Source: Burkholderia savannae
GTDB taxonomy: Bacteria > Pseudomonadota > Gammaproteobacteria > Burkholderiales > Burkholderiaceae
Assembly: GCF_001524445.2 (NCBI RefSeq)
Contig: NZ_CP013417.1
Span: 3,038,001-3,102,000 of the forward strand
DNA: 64,000 bases
Direction of reading: 5' to 3'
A program made the translations under genes and the position numbers. Shown here piece by piece: positions 30,086-38,984 of this stretch (within the stretch, counting starts at the first letter, position 1; each line of letters opens with the position of its first letter). Below the pieces are notes generated by a model. The model saw only the letters and a list, made by a program, of their open reading frames with translations, did not search any database and was not told the DNA's origin.

Positions 30086-31201
30086 CTACCCCGCCCGCGC
30101 CGCCGCGCGCAAGTCGGCATAGAGCGCATCACCGCCCCACGCCGGCCGCGCCTGCGCCCGCTCAGCCTCGTGCACGAGCGCGCACAGGCGCGCGTTGACG
30201 GGCGCCGCGCGCCCGAGCCGCTGCGCAAGATGCACGATCTCGCCGTTGATCCAGTCGACCTCGGTCGCCCGCCCCGCGGCCAGGTCGTCCGACATCGACG
30301 AGCGCGCGAGCGGATCGATCTCGAGCATCTGCCGGCCAAGCCGCGCGAACCACGCGTCCGGCACGCTCAGGAATCGCGGCACCCACGCGGCGGGCAGCGG
30401 CGTGAGCCGCGCCGGGCGGATTCCCGCCGCCGACAGCAGCCGCAGCGCCTCCGTCTGCGCGAGCGCGAGGCAGCGCCGATAGCCGCGCGCGGCAAGCTCT
30501 TCCTTCAGCGGCCGGTTCGCGAGCGCGTTGATCGCGTTGTTGAGATTGAGCAGCAGCTTCGCCCACTGGACGGCGCGCATGTCCGCGCGCGGCACGAGCG
30601 GCAGCCCCGCGCGCTCGAACGCGCCGGCGAAACGTTGCAGCGCGGGCGCGGCCTCGACTTGCAGCTCGCCCGCCGAACCTTGATGAAAACCGCCCGCGCC
30701 GCGCGCGATCACGTTGAACGGCACCATGCCGGCGAGCACGGTCGCGCCAGGCAGCGCGGCGCGCAGCGCGTCCGCGTTGCGCACGCCGTTCTGGAAGCTG
30801 ACGACGATCGCGCCAGGCCGCACGACGCGCGCGAGCGCGGCGGCGACGGCAGGGGTCGCCGCCGATTTCACCGTCACGAGCACGAGCTCGGCGGCCGCGG
30901 CAACGTTGGTGTTGGCGCTGGCGCTGGCGTTGGTGCTGGCGTTGGTGCTGGCGTTGGCGCTGGCGCTAAGGTCTGCGTTAGCGTTCGCATCCGCGTCGGC
31001 ATCGACGGTCGAGAACGCGATCGCGGAAGGCGGCACGCGCGCGTCACGGCCGCGATAATCGGACAGCGCAAGACCGTGCGCGCGCAATTCGGCACCGATC
31101 CGCTCGCGGCCGATCAGCGCGACGTCCGCGCCGCCCGCGAGCAGCCGACCGCCGATGTAGCAGCCGACCGCGCCCGCGCCGTAGATGCAGATCGTCGCCA
31201 T
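30086..31201 (-). CDS. panE: 2-dehydropantoate 2-reductase with repeat insertion
   Basis: Ketopantoate reductase uses NADPH to make pantoate for pantothenate and CoA. The 371-residue protein has the N-terminal dinucleotide fold (ICIYGAGAVGCYIGGRLL), the conserved lysine in VTVKSAAT, the asparagine in FQNGV, and the lysine-asparagine catalytic region AKLLLNLNNAINAL. It is longer than usual because of a low-complexity insertion near residues 67-100 made of Ala, Ser, Asn, Asp and Thr. It lies nine bases downstream of the DUF962 gene, so they form an operon. Confidence 0.92.
   Translation of the reverse strand: MATICIYGAGAVGCYIGGRLLAGGADVALIGRERIGAELRAHGLALSDYRGRDARVPPSAIAFSTVDADADANANADLSASANASTNASTNASASANTNVAAAAELVLVTVKSAATPAVAAALARVVRPGAIVVSFQNGVRNADALRAALPGATVLAGMVPFNVIARGAGGFHQGSAGELQVEAAPALQRFAGAFERAGLPLVPRADMRAVQWAKLLLNLNNAINALANRPLKEELAARGYRRCLALAQTEALRLLSAAGIRPARLTPLPAAWVPRFLSVPDAWFARLGRQMLEIDPLARSSMSDDLAAGRATEVDWINGEIVHLAQRLGRAAPVNARLCALVHEAERAQARPAWGGDALYADLRAAARAG
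30897..31005 (-). repeat. In-frame hexanucleotide-type repeat inside panE
   Basis: The coding strand has alternating GCC/AGC/AAC/ACC codons, giving runs such as NASTNASTNASASANTN. The units are 6 or 12 bases, so length changes keep the frame. It lies between strands of the N-terminal fold in a surface loop. Confidence 0.85.
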
Positions 31202-31210
31202 CGACGCGAA

Positions 31211-31738
31211 TCAGACGCGCGCATTGCGCGCGCCGGCGCGCACCGTCCCGACGCGCCGCTCGATCTCGTCGCGCACTTCGCCGCGCAGCCCGACGAAAAA
31301 CGCGACTTCCGCGACGACGAACAGCGGCCCGACGATGAGCCCGACCAGATCGTCGACGAACGCGGGCTTGCGCCCCTCGAAGTAATGGCCGACGAACTGG
31401 ATCACCCAACCGACGAAAAAGAGCCCGAGACCCGCGCCGAGCCAGAGCGCGGTCGTCTGCGCGGCGAGCGCGCGGCCGGCCCAGAGGCTCAGCGCGAGCA
31501 GCACGGCCATCGCGGCGCCGAAGCGCAGGTCGAGCCGCAGATAGAAGATCGCCGCCGCGAGCGCGACGAGCGCCGCGGGCGTGAGCGCAAGCGCGCCCCA
31601 CGCGGCGAACGCCGGCCGCGACAGCAGCACGGTCACCGCGACGACGATCATCGGAATGCCGACGAGATGCGTCGCGATGTTGCGCGCGTCGCGATGATAG
31701 GCCGCGTACTGCGCGAGTTGATCGACCAAGGTTCTCAT
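31211..31738 (-). CDS. DUF962 (Mpo1-like) membrane protein
   Basis: The 175-residue protein has four hydrophobic segments and the family landmarks YHRDARNIATHLVGIP near the start and GWVIQFVGHYFEGRKPAF in the middle. The yeast homologue Mpo1 is a dioxygenase acting on 2-hydroxy fatty acids, and the conserved histidines that bind its iron are visible here (YHRD, THLVG, GHYFEG). Whether the bacterial protein does the same is inference. It is the first gene of a two-gene unit with panE. Confidence 0.88.
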   Translation of the reverse strand: MRTLVDQLAQYAAYHRDARNIATHLVGIPMIVVAVTVLLSRPAFAAWGALALTPAALVALAAAIFYLRLDLRFGAAMAVLLALSLWAGRALAAQTTALWLGAGLGLFFVGWVIQFVGHYFEGRKPAFVDDLVGLIVGPLFVVAEVAFFVGLRGEVRDEIERRVGTVRAGARNARV

Positions 31739-31843
31739 CGTGTCTCCTCCTGACGCCTGATGTTCGATGCCGGTTGCGAGTGAGCGCTATCATGCCCGTC
31801 ACGCGACGATTTCTCTGTCAGCTACCCGACACCCCCACGGCCG

Positions 31844-32767
31844 ATGCATCCGCTCCTCGAACCCTACCGCTCCCAGCTCGACGCGCATCCGTGGTTCGGC
31901 GCGCTGCCCGCCGAGCTGCGCGATGCGCTCGCCGCGGCCGCGACGCCGCGCCGGCTCGCGGCAGGCCAGGTCCTGTTCCGCCGCGGCGACGCGCCGTGCG
32001 GGCTCTACGCGGTGCTGGGCGGCGCGCTGTCGGTGGGCGCCGTCGACGCGAGCGGCAGGGAGGCGCTTCTCACCGTCGCCGGGCCGACGACGTGGTTCGG
32101 CGAAATCGCGCTCTTCGACGAACTGCCGCGCACGCACGACGCGATCGCGCTCGAGGACGCGCTGCTCCTGCACATCCCGCAAGCTGCGCTGCAGCAATTG
32201 CTCGACGACACGCCGCGCTACTGGCGACATTTTGCGCTTCTGATGGCGCAGAAGCTGCGCATGTCGTTCCTGAACGTCGAGGCGCTCACGCTGCTGCCCG
32301 CCGCGCAGCGGCTCGCGGCGCGGCTGCTGATGATCGCCGAAGGCTACGGCGGGATCAGCGCGCGGCATCGGCGCATCAGGCTGTCGCAGGAGCGGCTCGG
32401 CGCGATGCTGTCGCTGTCGCGGCAAACCGCGAACCAGCTGCTCAAGGATCTCGCGGCGCGCGGCGTCGTGAAGCTGCACGTCGGCGAAATCGAGATCATC
32501 GACCTGGACGCGCTATGGGCGGCGAGCGGCGCGGCGGATCGCGCGGAAGGCGGCGCGCGCGGCGTGGGCGACGCGGGGAACGCCGGCGATGGCGCGCGCG
32601 GCGGCGCGCGGCGGCCAGGCGATGCACGGGCGTCCGGCGACGCGGACGTCACGGATAACGCGGACGCCGCGAAAGACGCGAAAGACGCAAGCAACACGAA
32701 CGACGCGGAAAACGCGAACGACACCGACGACGCGAGCCGCGCGCGCGCCTCGCGCGGCCAGCCGTAG
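31844..32767 (+). CDS. Crp/Fnr-family transcriptional regulator with low-complexity tail
   Basis: The 307-residue protein has a cyclic-nucleotide-binding-like domain (about 15-130: RRGDAPCGLYAVLGGALSVG, then GPTTWFGEIALFDELPRTHD). A winged helix-turn-helix follows (about 150-220, LSQERLGAMLSLSRQTANQL). It lacks the Fnr cysteine cluster. After about residue 225 there is an extra tail of about 80 residues, nearly all Ala, Asp, Asn, Gly, Arg and Thr, with repeated DAKDAS/NANDTDDAS motifs. Typical members end near 230. The ligand is unknown. It is 107 bases upstream of the chromate transporter on the same strand. Confidence 0.9.
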   Translation: MHPLLEPYRSQLDAHPWFGALPAELRDALAAAATPRRLAAGQVLFRRGDAPCGLYAVLGGALSVGAVDASGREALLTVAGPTTWFGEIALFDELPRTHDAIALEDALLLHIPQAALQQLLDDTPRYWRHFALLMAQKLRMSFLNVEALTLLPAAQRLAARLLMIAEGYGGISARHRRIRLSQERLGAMLSLSRQTANQLLKDLAARGVVKLHVGEIEIIDLDALWAASGAADRAEGGARGVGDAGNAGDGARGGARRPGDARASGDADVTDNADAAKDAKDASNTNDAENANDTDDASRARASRGQP

Positions 32768-32874
32768 CCGCAAACAGCGGCGGCAGGATCGGAATCCGCG
32801 CACCCGTGCGGCGCTCCCTGCGCGTCCGCTATCATCGCGTATCGCCCTCCGTCCGCACGCCCGACCGCCACCGT

Positions 32875-34080
32875 ATGCACGCATCCCGCTCCGCCCCCGG
32901 CCGCGCCTGGCCCGTCTTCGTCGCGTTCCTGCGCCTCGGCCTCACGTCGTTCGGCGGTCCGATCGCCCACCTCGGCTATTTCCGCGACGAATTCGTCGTG
33001 CGGCGGCGCTGGCTCGGCGAGCGCAGCTACGCAGACCTCGTCGGCCTCTGCCAATTCCTGCCCGGCCCCGCGAGCAGCCAGGTCGGCATCGCGATCGGCC
33101 TGTCGCGCGCGGGCTACGCCGGCGCGTTCGCCGCGTGGGCCGGCTTCACGCTGCCGTCCGCGCTCGCGATGATCGCGTTCGCCTACGGCATGGCCGGCGC
33201 GACCGGCCATGCGCTCGCGCCGGGCGCGCTGCACGGGCTGAAGATCGTGTCGGCGGCCGTCGTCGCGCAGGCGGTCTGGGGCATGGCGCGCAATCTGTGC
33301 CCCGACGCGCGGCGCGTGACGATCATGACGATCGCGACGGGCGCGGCGCTCGTCGCGCCGTCGACGTGGACGCAGCTCGCCGTCATCGCGGCCGCGGGCT
33401 GCGCGGGGCTGCTGCACGTCGATCCCGCGCGCGACGGCGCGCACGATCCGCTGCCGATCGCGCTGCGCCGCCGCACGGGCGCATGCTTGCTCGCGCTGTT
33501 CGGCGCGCTCCTGATCGGCCTGCCGCTCGCCGCGCGCGCGTCGGGCAGCCACGCGCTCGCGATCGTCGATGCGTTCTATCGCGCGGGTGCACTCGTGTTC
33601 GGCGGCGGGCACGTCGTGCTGCCGCTGCTGCAGGCGTCGGTCGTCGCGCCCGGCTGGGTCGGCGGCCAGACGTTTCTCGCGGGCTACGGCGCCGCGCAGG
33701 CCGTGCCCGGCCCGCTCTTCACGTTCGCCGCGTTTCTCGGCGCGTCGATGAAGGATGCGCCGTCGGGCTGGCTCGGCGGCGCGCTCGCACTCGTCGCGAT
33801 CTTCGCGCCGTCGTTCCTGCTCGTGGCGGGCGCGATTCCGTTCTGGGAGCGCTGGCGAAAGAACGCGCGGATGCAGGCGGCGCTCGCGGGCGTCAACGCG
33901 GCCGTCGTCGGGCTGCTGCTCGCCGCGCTCTATCAGCCGGTGTGGACGGGCGCGATCCTCGCGCCGCGCGACTTCGTCGCCGCGCTCGTCGCGTTCGTCG
34001 CGCTCACGTTCTGGCGCGTGCCGCCTTGGATCGTGGTGATCGGCGCTTGCGTCGCGGGGTGGGCCCTCTTTTCCGCGTGA
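32875..34080 (+). CDS. chrA: Chromate transporter, ChrA/CHR family
   Basis: The 401-residue membrane protein is the long, two-domain form of the CHR family, which exports chromate by proton antiport in characterised members. Each half carries the family signature. The first has LTSFGGPIAHLGYFRDEFV, then LCQFLPGPASSQVGIAIG. The second has LVFGGGHVVLPLLQ, then GYGAAQAVPGPLFTFAAFLG. The start at 32875 removes an unlikely Arg-rich extension. The Crp-family gene just upstream may share its transcript. Confidence 0.92.
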   Translation: MHASRSAPGRAWPVFVAFLRLGLTSFGGPIAHLGYFRDEFVVRRRWLGERSYADLVGLCQFLPGPASSQVGIAIGLSRAGYAGAFAAWAGFTLPSALAMIAFAYGMAGATGHALAPGALHGLKIVSAAVVAQAVWGMARNLCPDARRVTIMTIATGAALVAPSTWTQLAVIAAAGCAGLLHVDPARDGAHDPLPIALRRRTGACLLALFGALLIGLPLAARASGSHALAIVDAFYRAGALVFGGGHVVLPLLQASVVAPGWVGGQTFLAGYGAAQAVPGPLFTFAAFLGASMKDAPSGWLGGALALVAIFAPSFLLVAGAIPFWERWRKNARMQAALAGVNAAVVGLLLAALYQPVWTGAILAPRDFVAALVAFVALTFWRVPPWIVVIGACVAGWALFSA

Positions 34081-34642
34081 TCGGATTGCATCGACCACCC
34101 GATCGGCCGATTGCGGCACGCAAATCGTCGCCGGTGGTCGGATCGGTGGATCGGTGGATCGGTGGATCGGTGGATCGGTGGATCGGCGGATCGGCGGATC
34201 GGCGGATCGGCGGATCGGCGGATCGGCGGATCGGCGGATCGGCGGATCGGCGGATCGGCGGATCGGCGAATCGGCGAATCGGCGTATTGAAGGAACGAAG
34301 GATCTGAGGATCGTCGAACGCGGCTCGACGACGACGGCCGCCGCTGCGGCGGCCACGCCTGCGCGCACCTCGTTGATCGCGCGCGCATGCCCGCCATCGA
34401 TCGGATGACGCAACGACATCACGGAAAGGGATGCGGAATTGCGCTGCGGGATCGGGCGCGCGATTGCGCATCGCCTTGGCGTCGCCGATGCCGCGCGCGC
34501 CGGCGCGATCGCGCCGTGCGCCCCCGCGCCGCCGTCGCCGGCGGCGCGGGCGGGCGAGCCGGACGCGCTCCGTCGAACGCATCCGGCCGCCATTGCCGAA
34601 TCCGGCGGGCATTCGATGCCGCCCGCCGGATTCACGCCCCGA
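34081..34642. other. Intergenic region with an 8-bp VNTR
   Basis: These 562 bases between the convergent chrA and lipoprotein genes contain no supported gene. The GATCGGYG array occupies 34141-34284. The rest is ordinary GC-rich sequence without clear hairpins. Confidence 0.55.
34141..34284. repeat. 8-bp tandem array in three sequence blocks (18 units)
   Basis: Five units GATCGGTG (34141-34180) are followed by eleven GATCGGCG (34181-34268) and two AATCGGCG (34269-34284). The variants are sorted into blocks rather than mixed, so units spread by local duplication. Confidence 0.96.
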
Positions 34643-35932
34643 TCAGGGGAACGCCTTCGTCCCGAGCAGCGCCGTGACCGCAAAGCCGGAGACGTTCGTC
34701 TCCAGGTCCGGCGAGCCGGGGAAGTCGTGGATGCCGTACGTCTGCGGATCGAGCACGTTGTTGACGATCCACGGCAGCGTCGTCGACGGCGCCTGCATGC
34801 CTTGCGTCGGCGCGCCGAGCAGCAGGATCACGTTGGACAGCGCATAGGCGGGATCGGTGGACGGCGAGCGGATGCTGCCGTCGGCGGCCGTCTGGTTGAT
34901 CATCCACTGAATCGAACCCATGCTCTGCGTATTGGCGCCGAACACCCACGGCAGGTAGCCCTGCGGGAAGATCGTGTCGATCCCGAGATCCGCGTCGAGC
35001 GGAGCGCCCGTGTCGCGGCCGACCGAATAACGCTGCGCGTCCGTCATGTAGAACTGCGACGGCACGTTGGCCTTCAGGAACGCCGCCTTCGCCGCGTAGT
35101 TCGGATTGTCCGGGAACAACAGCCCGCCCGCGTTCATGCCGAGATAGACATCGCCCTGATCCGCCGCGTACTCGTACGGCCAGAACTGCCACGTGGTGCT
35201 GCCGACGGGCAGTTGCCACGAGCTGCCCGAGTAGCCGCTCGGGTTGATGTTCTTCGCCAGAACGAAGTCGAGCGCCGCCCGCGCGTTGGCGCCGTATTGC
35301 GTCACGAGCGCCGTGCTGCCCGTCAGTTGACGGTCGAGGTAGAGCAGATAGACGAAGAGCGCGGACGTCGCGTCCACGCCGCGCACGTCGGCGATGCCGG
35401 CGCCGGGCGACGTCGGGATCGCGTCGTACGGCGGCGTCATCGAATACGCGTAACGCCAACTGCCCGTCCACGCCGGATCGGTCATCTCCTCGCGTGCGGC
35501 GAGCCACGCGATGCCCTTCTCGAGACCGTTCAGATACTTGGCGTCATGGGTGGCGCCGTAGGCGGCCGCCAGGCCGATCAACGCGTACTCCATGTCGGAG
35601 TCCGTATTGGCGGTGGCGGTGCCGGCCTCGTCCGGAATCGCGCCGTTGACGTCCTGCTGCGCGAGGATGAAGTCCGCCATCTGCAGCGCCATCGTGCTCT
35701 GCGTGCTGCTGGTGCCGCCGCTGCCGCTGGTGCTGCCCGTACTGCCGGTGGTGCTGGTGCCGCCGGTGCTGCTGGTGGTGCCCGACTTGCCCTGGCCATG
35801 CGGCGATTTGAGCACGCTCGCGCTCGCCCCGTCGCCCGAGCCGTCCGAGCCGCCGCAAGCGGCGGTCATCAGCGCGACGGATGCGCAAAGCGTTGCACCG
35901 ATCAAGGTGCGAGTGCCTCGTGAAAGTGCCAT
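34643..35932 (-). CDS. Lipoprotein, probable six-hairpin glycosidase-like fold
   Basis: The 429-residue protein starts with a lipoprotein signal (lipobox LMTAAC, lipidated cysteine about residue 25). A Ser/Thr/Gly-rich linker of about 50 residues follows. The globular part begins MALQMADFILAQQDVNGAIP and has regularly spaced helices with aromatic-rich loops (TDPAWTGSWRYAY, WQFWPYEYAADQGDVYLGMN). This pattern resembles alpha/alpha six-hairpin enzymes such as glycosidases. Catalytic residues cannot be assigned with confidence. ATG 35932 was chosen because the upstream part of the frame is not signal-like. The role is unknown, perhaps in the outer membrane. Confidence 0.8.
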   Translation of the reverse strand: MALSRGTRTLIGATLCASVALMTAACGGSDGSGDGASASVLKSPHGQGKSGTTSSTGGTSTTGSTGSTSGSGGTSSTQSTMALQMADFILAQQDVNGAIPDEAGTATANTDSDMEYALIGLAAAYGATHDAKYLNGLEKGIAWLAAREEMTDPAWTGSWRYAYSMTPPYDAIPTSPGAGIADVRGVDATSALFVYLLYLDRQLTGSTALVTQYGANARAALDFVLAKNINPSGYSGSSWQLPVGSTTWQFWPYEYAADQGDVYLGMNAGGLLFPDNPNYAAKAAFLKANVPSQFYMTDAQRYSVGRDTGAPLDADLGIDTIFPQGYLPWVFGANTQSMGSIQWMINQTAADGSIRSPSTDPAYALSNVILLLGAPTQGMQAPSTTLPWIVNNVLDPQTYGIHDFPGSPDLETNVSGFAVTALLGTKAFP

Positions 35933-36366
35933 GTTGTCATCTACCTTTTCTAAGAAGAAAGAAAAGCACCGCGCCCCCCCGGACGCGACGGCACACAAGA
36001 TGCCGGGCGACGATGAAATCACCGTCGCCCGGCGAAACGGGACGTGGCGAGCCAACGCCACGCCCCGAAAAAAATGCGATGGAACCGCAATCGCTCACGC
36101 AGAGCGCGCGGTGAACGGACGGATCGGCCGGCCGTCGCGATGCGTCCCCCGACGAGCGCATGCGGCCCGCTCGTCGATGCCGAAACTCACGGCCATCGGC
36201 CAATCCGCTGATGTAACGTCAACGCAATGCAAGTAGGGTGAGCCCCCGTTAAAGGCGAAAAAAAAGCCCTCCGGCGGAGGGCTTTTTCTTCGAGACGGAT
36301 TCGAAATCTTGTCACTGCGTATCGCTCGATTCTTTTCCGAATTGAATTCGTCGGATGACGGGCCGC
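35933..36366. other. Intergenic region between sodB and the lipoprotein gene
   Basis: Both flanking genes are leftward. The region contains the sodB terminator at 36261-36287 and, closer to 35940-36100, purine-rich sequence likely to hold the lipoprotein promoter. I see no gene. Confidence 0.55.
36261..36287 (-). terminator. Intrinsic terminator of sodB
   Basis: AAAAAGCCCTCC pairs with GGAGGGCTTTTT around a three-base loop. Runs of A and T on both sides make it usable in either direction. Confidence 0.9.
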
Positions 36367-36945
36367 TTACGCGAAGTTCTTCGCGGCGAAGTCCCAGTTC
36401 ACGATGTTCCAGAACGCCTCGACGAACTTCGGACGCGCGTTGCGGTAGTCGATGTAGTAAGCGTGCTCCCACACGTCGATCGTGAGGAGCGGCTTGTCGG
36501 CCGTCGTGAGCGGCGTCGCGGCGTTGCTCGTCGACACGATGTCGAGCGAACCGTCCGCCTTCTTCACGAGCCACGCCCAGCCCGAGCCGAACGTGCCGAC
36601 CGCCGCCTTCGTGAACGCTTCCTTGAACGCGTCGAACGAGCCCCACTTCGCGTTGATCGCGTCGCCGAGCGCACCCGTCGGCGCACCGCCGCCGTTCGGC
36701 GACAGGCTGTTCCAGAAGAACGTGTGGTTCCAGATTTGCGCGGCATTGTTGAAGATGCCGCCCGACGACTTCTTCACGATCTCTTCCAGCGACAGGCTCT
36801 CGAACTCGGTGCCGGGAATCAGATTGTTCAGGTTCGTCACATAAGCCTGGTGATGCTTGCCGTAGTGAAACTGGATCGTCTCCTGCGAGATGTGCGGAGC
36901 GAGCGCGTCTTCAGCGTACGGCAACGGCGGGAGCGTATGAGCCAT
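36367..36945 (-). CDS. sodB: Superoxide dismutase, iron type
   Basis: SodB converts superoxide to oxygen and hydrogen peroxide in the cytosol. The 192-residue protein has the four metal ligands: His27 in [12 protein letters not shown], His74 in [14 protein letters not shown], Asp157 and His161 in [16 protein letters not shown]. The [10 protein letters not shown] form is the iron-enzyme signature. ATG 36945 gives [20 protein letters not shown]. It is 205 bases downstream of xseA on the same strand. Confidence 0.97.
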   Translation of the reverse strand: MAHTLPPLPYAEDALAPHISQETIQFHYGKHHQAYVTNLNNLIPGTEFESLSLEEIVKKSSGGIFNNAAQIWNHTFFWNSLSPNGGGAPTGALGDAINAKWGSFDAFKEAFTKAAVGTFGSGWAWLVKKADGSLDIVSTSNAATPLTTADKPLLTIDVWEHAYYIDYRNARPKFVEAFWNIVNWDFAAKNFA

Positions 36946-37150
36946 GATCGGTTCCTTCGAAGTTGTATGTAGGGAGGGCAATATTGGATGCCGCGGAACG
37001 CCCGATTGTAGGCGACTCCGAATAACCCCGCAAACTCGCGGGCCTTTATCCGTCACATCCGAAAAATCGACGTTGACGCTGCATCCGCGACGCGCGAAAC
37101 GGCGCACGCGAAGCACGTGCCGTTTCGCATGCCGCACGCGCGTCGCATCA

Positions 37151-38533
37151 TCAGAATGTATCCGAAAGACGCGGTTGCACGTCGGCAAGCGACACGTCGG
37201 CCGAGCCTTCCGCGAGATGCACGGTCAGCCGGCGTTGCGGCTTGAGCGCCGACGGCGCGCGCACCGCGCGGCCCGTCTGCGCGTCGATGAGCGCCGCGTA
37301 GCCGCGCTCCAGCGTGCGCTGCGGGCTCAACACCTCGAGCCGCGCCGCGCACGCGGCAACGCGCGCGGCATCGCGTTCGAGGCGCCGCTGCAGCGTCGCC
37401 TCGAGCCTTTGCGCGAGCGTCGCGAGCGCCTGCCGCGCCTGCGTGACGTCGGGCCGCGCGCGCTGCCAGCGCAGTTGCACGAGCGCGAAGCGCGCGCGCG
37501 CGTCGCGCACGGGCCGCGCGCCCGCCGCCGTGAGCCGCGCGGCGAGCTGGCCCACGTGCGTGTATTGACGCGCCAGACGCTCGGCCGGGCTGACCAATCG
37601 GCGCGCGAGCCAGTCGAGCTGCTGCGCGCGCAGATCGAGCCCGCGCCGCAGGCCGCGCGCGAGCGCGCCCTGCCTGTCGCTCAGCTCCCGCAACAACAGC
37701 GCGCGCTGCGGGCTCACGAGCTCGGCCGCGCCCGTCGGCGTCGGCGCGCGCACGTCGGCCGCGAAATCGGCGATCGTGAAATCGGTCTCGTGCCCGACGC
37801 CGCAGACGACGGGCACCCCGCTCGCCGCGATCGCGCGCGCAAGCCCCTCGTCGTTGAACGACCACAAGTCTTCGATCGAGCCGCCGCCGCGGCAGACGAT
37901 CAGCACGTCGACCTCGCGCCGCGCGTTCGCCGCCTCGACCATCGCCGCGAGCTTCTCGGCCGCGCCCGCGCCCTGCACGGGCGCCGGGTAGACGATCACG
38001 GGCACGTGCGGCGCGCGGCGCGCGAGCGTCGTCAGCACGTCGCGCAGCGCGGCCGCCTGCAGCGACGTGACGATGCCGATCGCGCGCGGATGCGTCGGCA
38101 GCGCCCGCTTGCGCTCGGGTGCGAAGAGCCCTTCGGCCTCGAGCTGCGCCTTCAGCCGCAGGAACGCTTCGTAGAGCCGCCCTTGGCCCGTGCGCCGGAT
38201 CGCCTCGACGCTGAGCTGCACCTCGCCGCGCGGCTCGTACATCGTGACGAGCGCGCGCACCTCGATCTTGTCGCCTTCGCGCGGCGTGAATTCCGCGTGC
38301 TGCGCCCGGCCGCGGAACATCACGCAGCGCATCTGCGCCTGTTGATCCTTGATCGAGAAGTACCAATGGCCGCTCGCCGCGCGCGTGAAGTTCGACACTT
38401 CGCCCGCGACCCACAGCAGCGGAAACGTGCGTTCGAGCATCGTGCCGATCGCGCGGTTGAGCGCGGACACGGGAATGACGCCGTCGCCCGCGGGCGCGCC
38501 CCCGGGGCCGGCGAAAGTGGTTTCGGAATGCAT
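37151..38533 (-). CDS. xseA: Exodeoxyribonuclease VII large subunit
   Basis: XseA, with the small subunit XseB, degrades single-stranded DNA in repair. The 460-residue protein has the N-terminal OB-fold ([20 protein letters not shown] through [16 protein letters not shown]). The central nuclease domain shows [20 protein letters not shown] and [20 protein letters not shown], followed by [16 protein letters not shown]. The C-terminal part is a long arginine-rich helical region. ATG 38533 agrees with the usual start. xseB is not in the window. Confidence 0.95.
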   Translation of the reverse strand: MHSETTFAGPGGAPAGDGVIPVSALNRAIGTMLERTFPLLWVAGEVSNFTRAASGHWYFSIKDQQAQMRCVMFRGRAQHAEFTPREGDKIEVRALVTMYEPRGEVQLSVEAIRRTGQGRLYEAFLRLKAQLEAEGLFAPERKRALPTHPRAIGIVTSLQAAALRDVLTTLARRAPHVPVIVYPAPVQGAGAAEKLAAMVEAANARREVDVLIVCRGGGSIEDLWSFNDEGLARAIAASGVPVVCGVGHETDFTIADFAADVRAPTPTGAAELVSPQRALLLRELSDRQGALARGLRRGLDLRAQQLDWLARRLVSPAERLARQYTHVGQLAARLTAAGARPVRDARARFALVQLRWQRARPDVTQARQALATLAQRLEATLQRRLERDAARVAACAARLEVLSPQRTLERGYAALIDAQTGRAVRAPSALKPQRRLTVHLAEGSADVSLADVQPRLSDTF

Positions 38534-38984
38534 GGACGGTCGGATGATTTCAGGCGGCCCAACGATAGACTGCCTCGGCGCGCACGGCAAGCCGCGCGTG
38601 CGGGGCCGCTCAAGTGTCCACACGGGCATCGAAACAGGGACGGCGTCGTAACAATCGTCCCGAAACCCCTGATGATTTCAAGCAAGCACTTGATTTCAAT
38701 GAGTTTTTCGGCATCCCTCGCACGCATCCCGCCGATTGAAAGCCCGCCGCGCGGCCCTGCCGGACAGCCGGGCGCCAAGTTTTTCACAGAGTTATCCACA
38801 GCCCGTTCCAGCGCGCGACGGCGCGGCGCGGGCCGCACGCCGCACCCGCGCGACTTGCCGGCCGCGCGCCGGGCGCGCTAGAGTGCCGCCTTTCGCAGAC
38901 CGCGCGGCCGCCGGCCGCCTTCCGGAGAAACGTGTTGACGAATCCGTCCTCTGCCGCGCCGCGCGGCGCCTCGCGCCTCGCGCC
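38534..38984. other. Divergent region between xseA and lpxK
   Basis: These 451 bases contain no supported gene. There is an AT-richer patch at 38650-38720 with the phrase TGATTTCAA repeated, and one perfect DnaA-box-like 9-mer at 38792-38800. In several relatives an exbB-exbD pair lies just upstream of lpxK; nothing like it is present here. Confidence 0.5.
38792..38800 (+). promoter_or_regulatory. Single DnaA-box consensus 9-mer
   Basis: TTATCCACA is a perfect match to the consensus DnaA box. It is alone, with no further boxes or AT-rich unwinding element nearby, so it is not an origin. It could titrate DnaA or be chance. Confidence 0.4.

Noticed and set aside
38785..38805. Replication origin at the DnaA box
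   Set aside because: Only one box is present, with no AT-rich element, dnaA, dnaN or parAB nearby.
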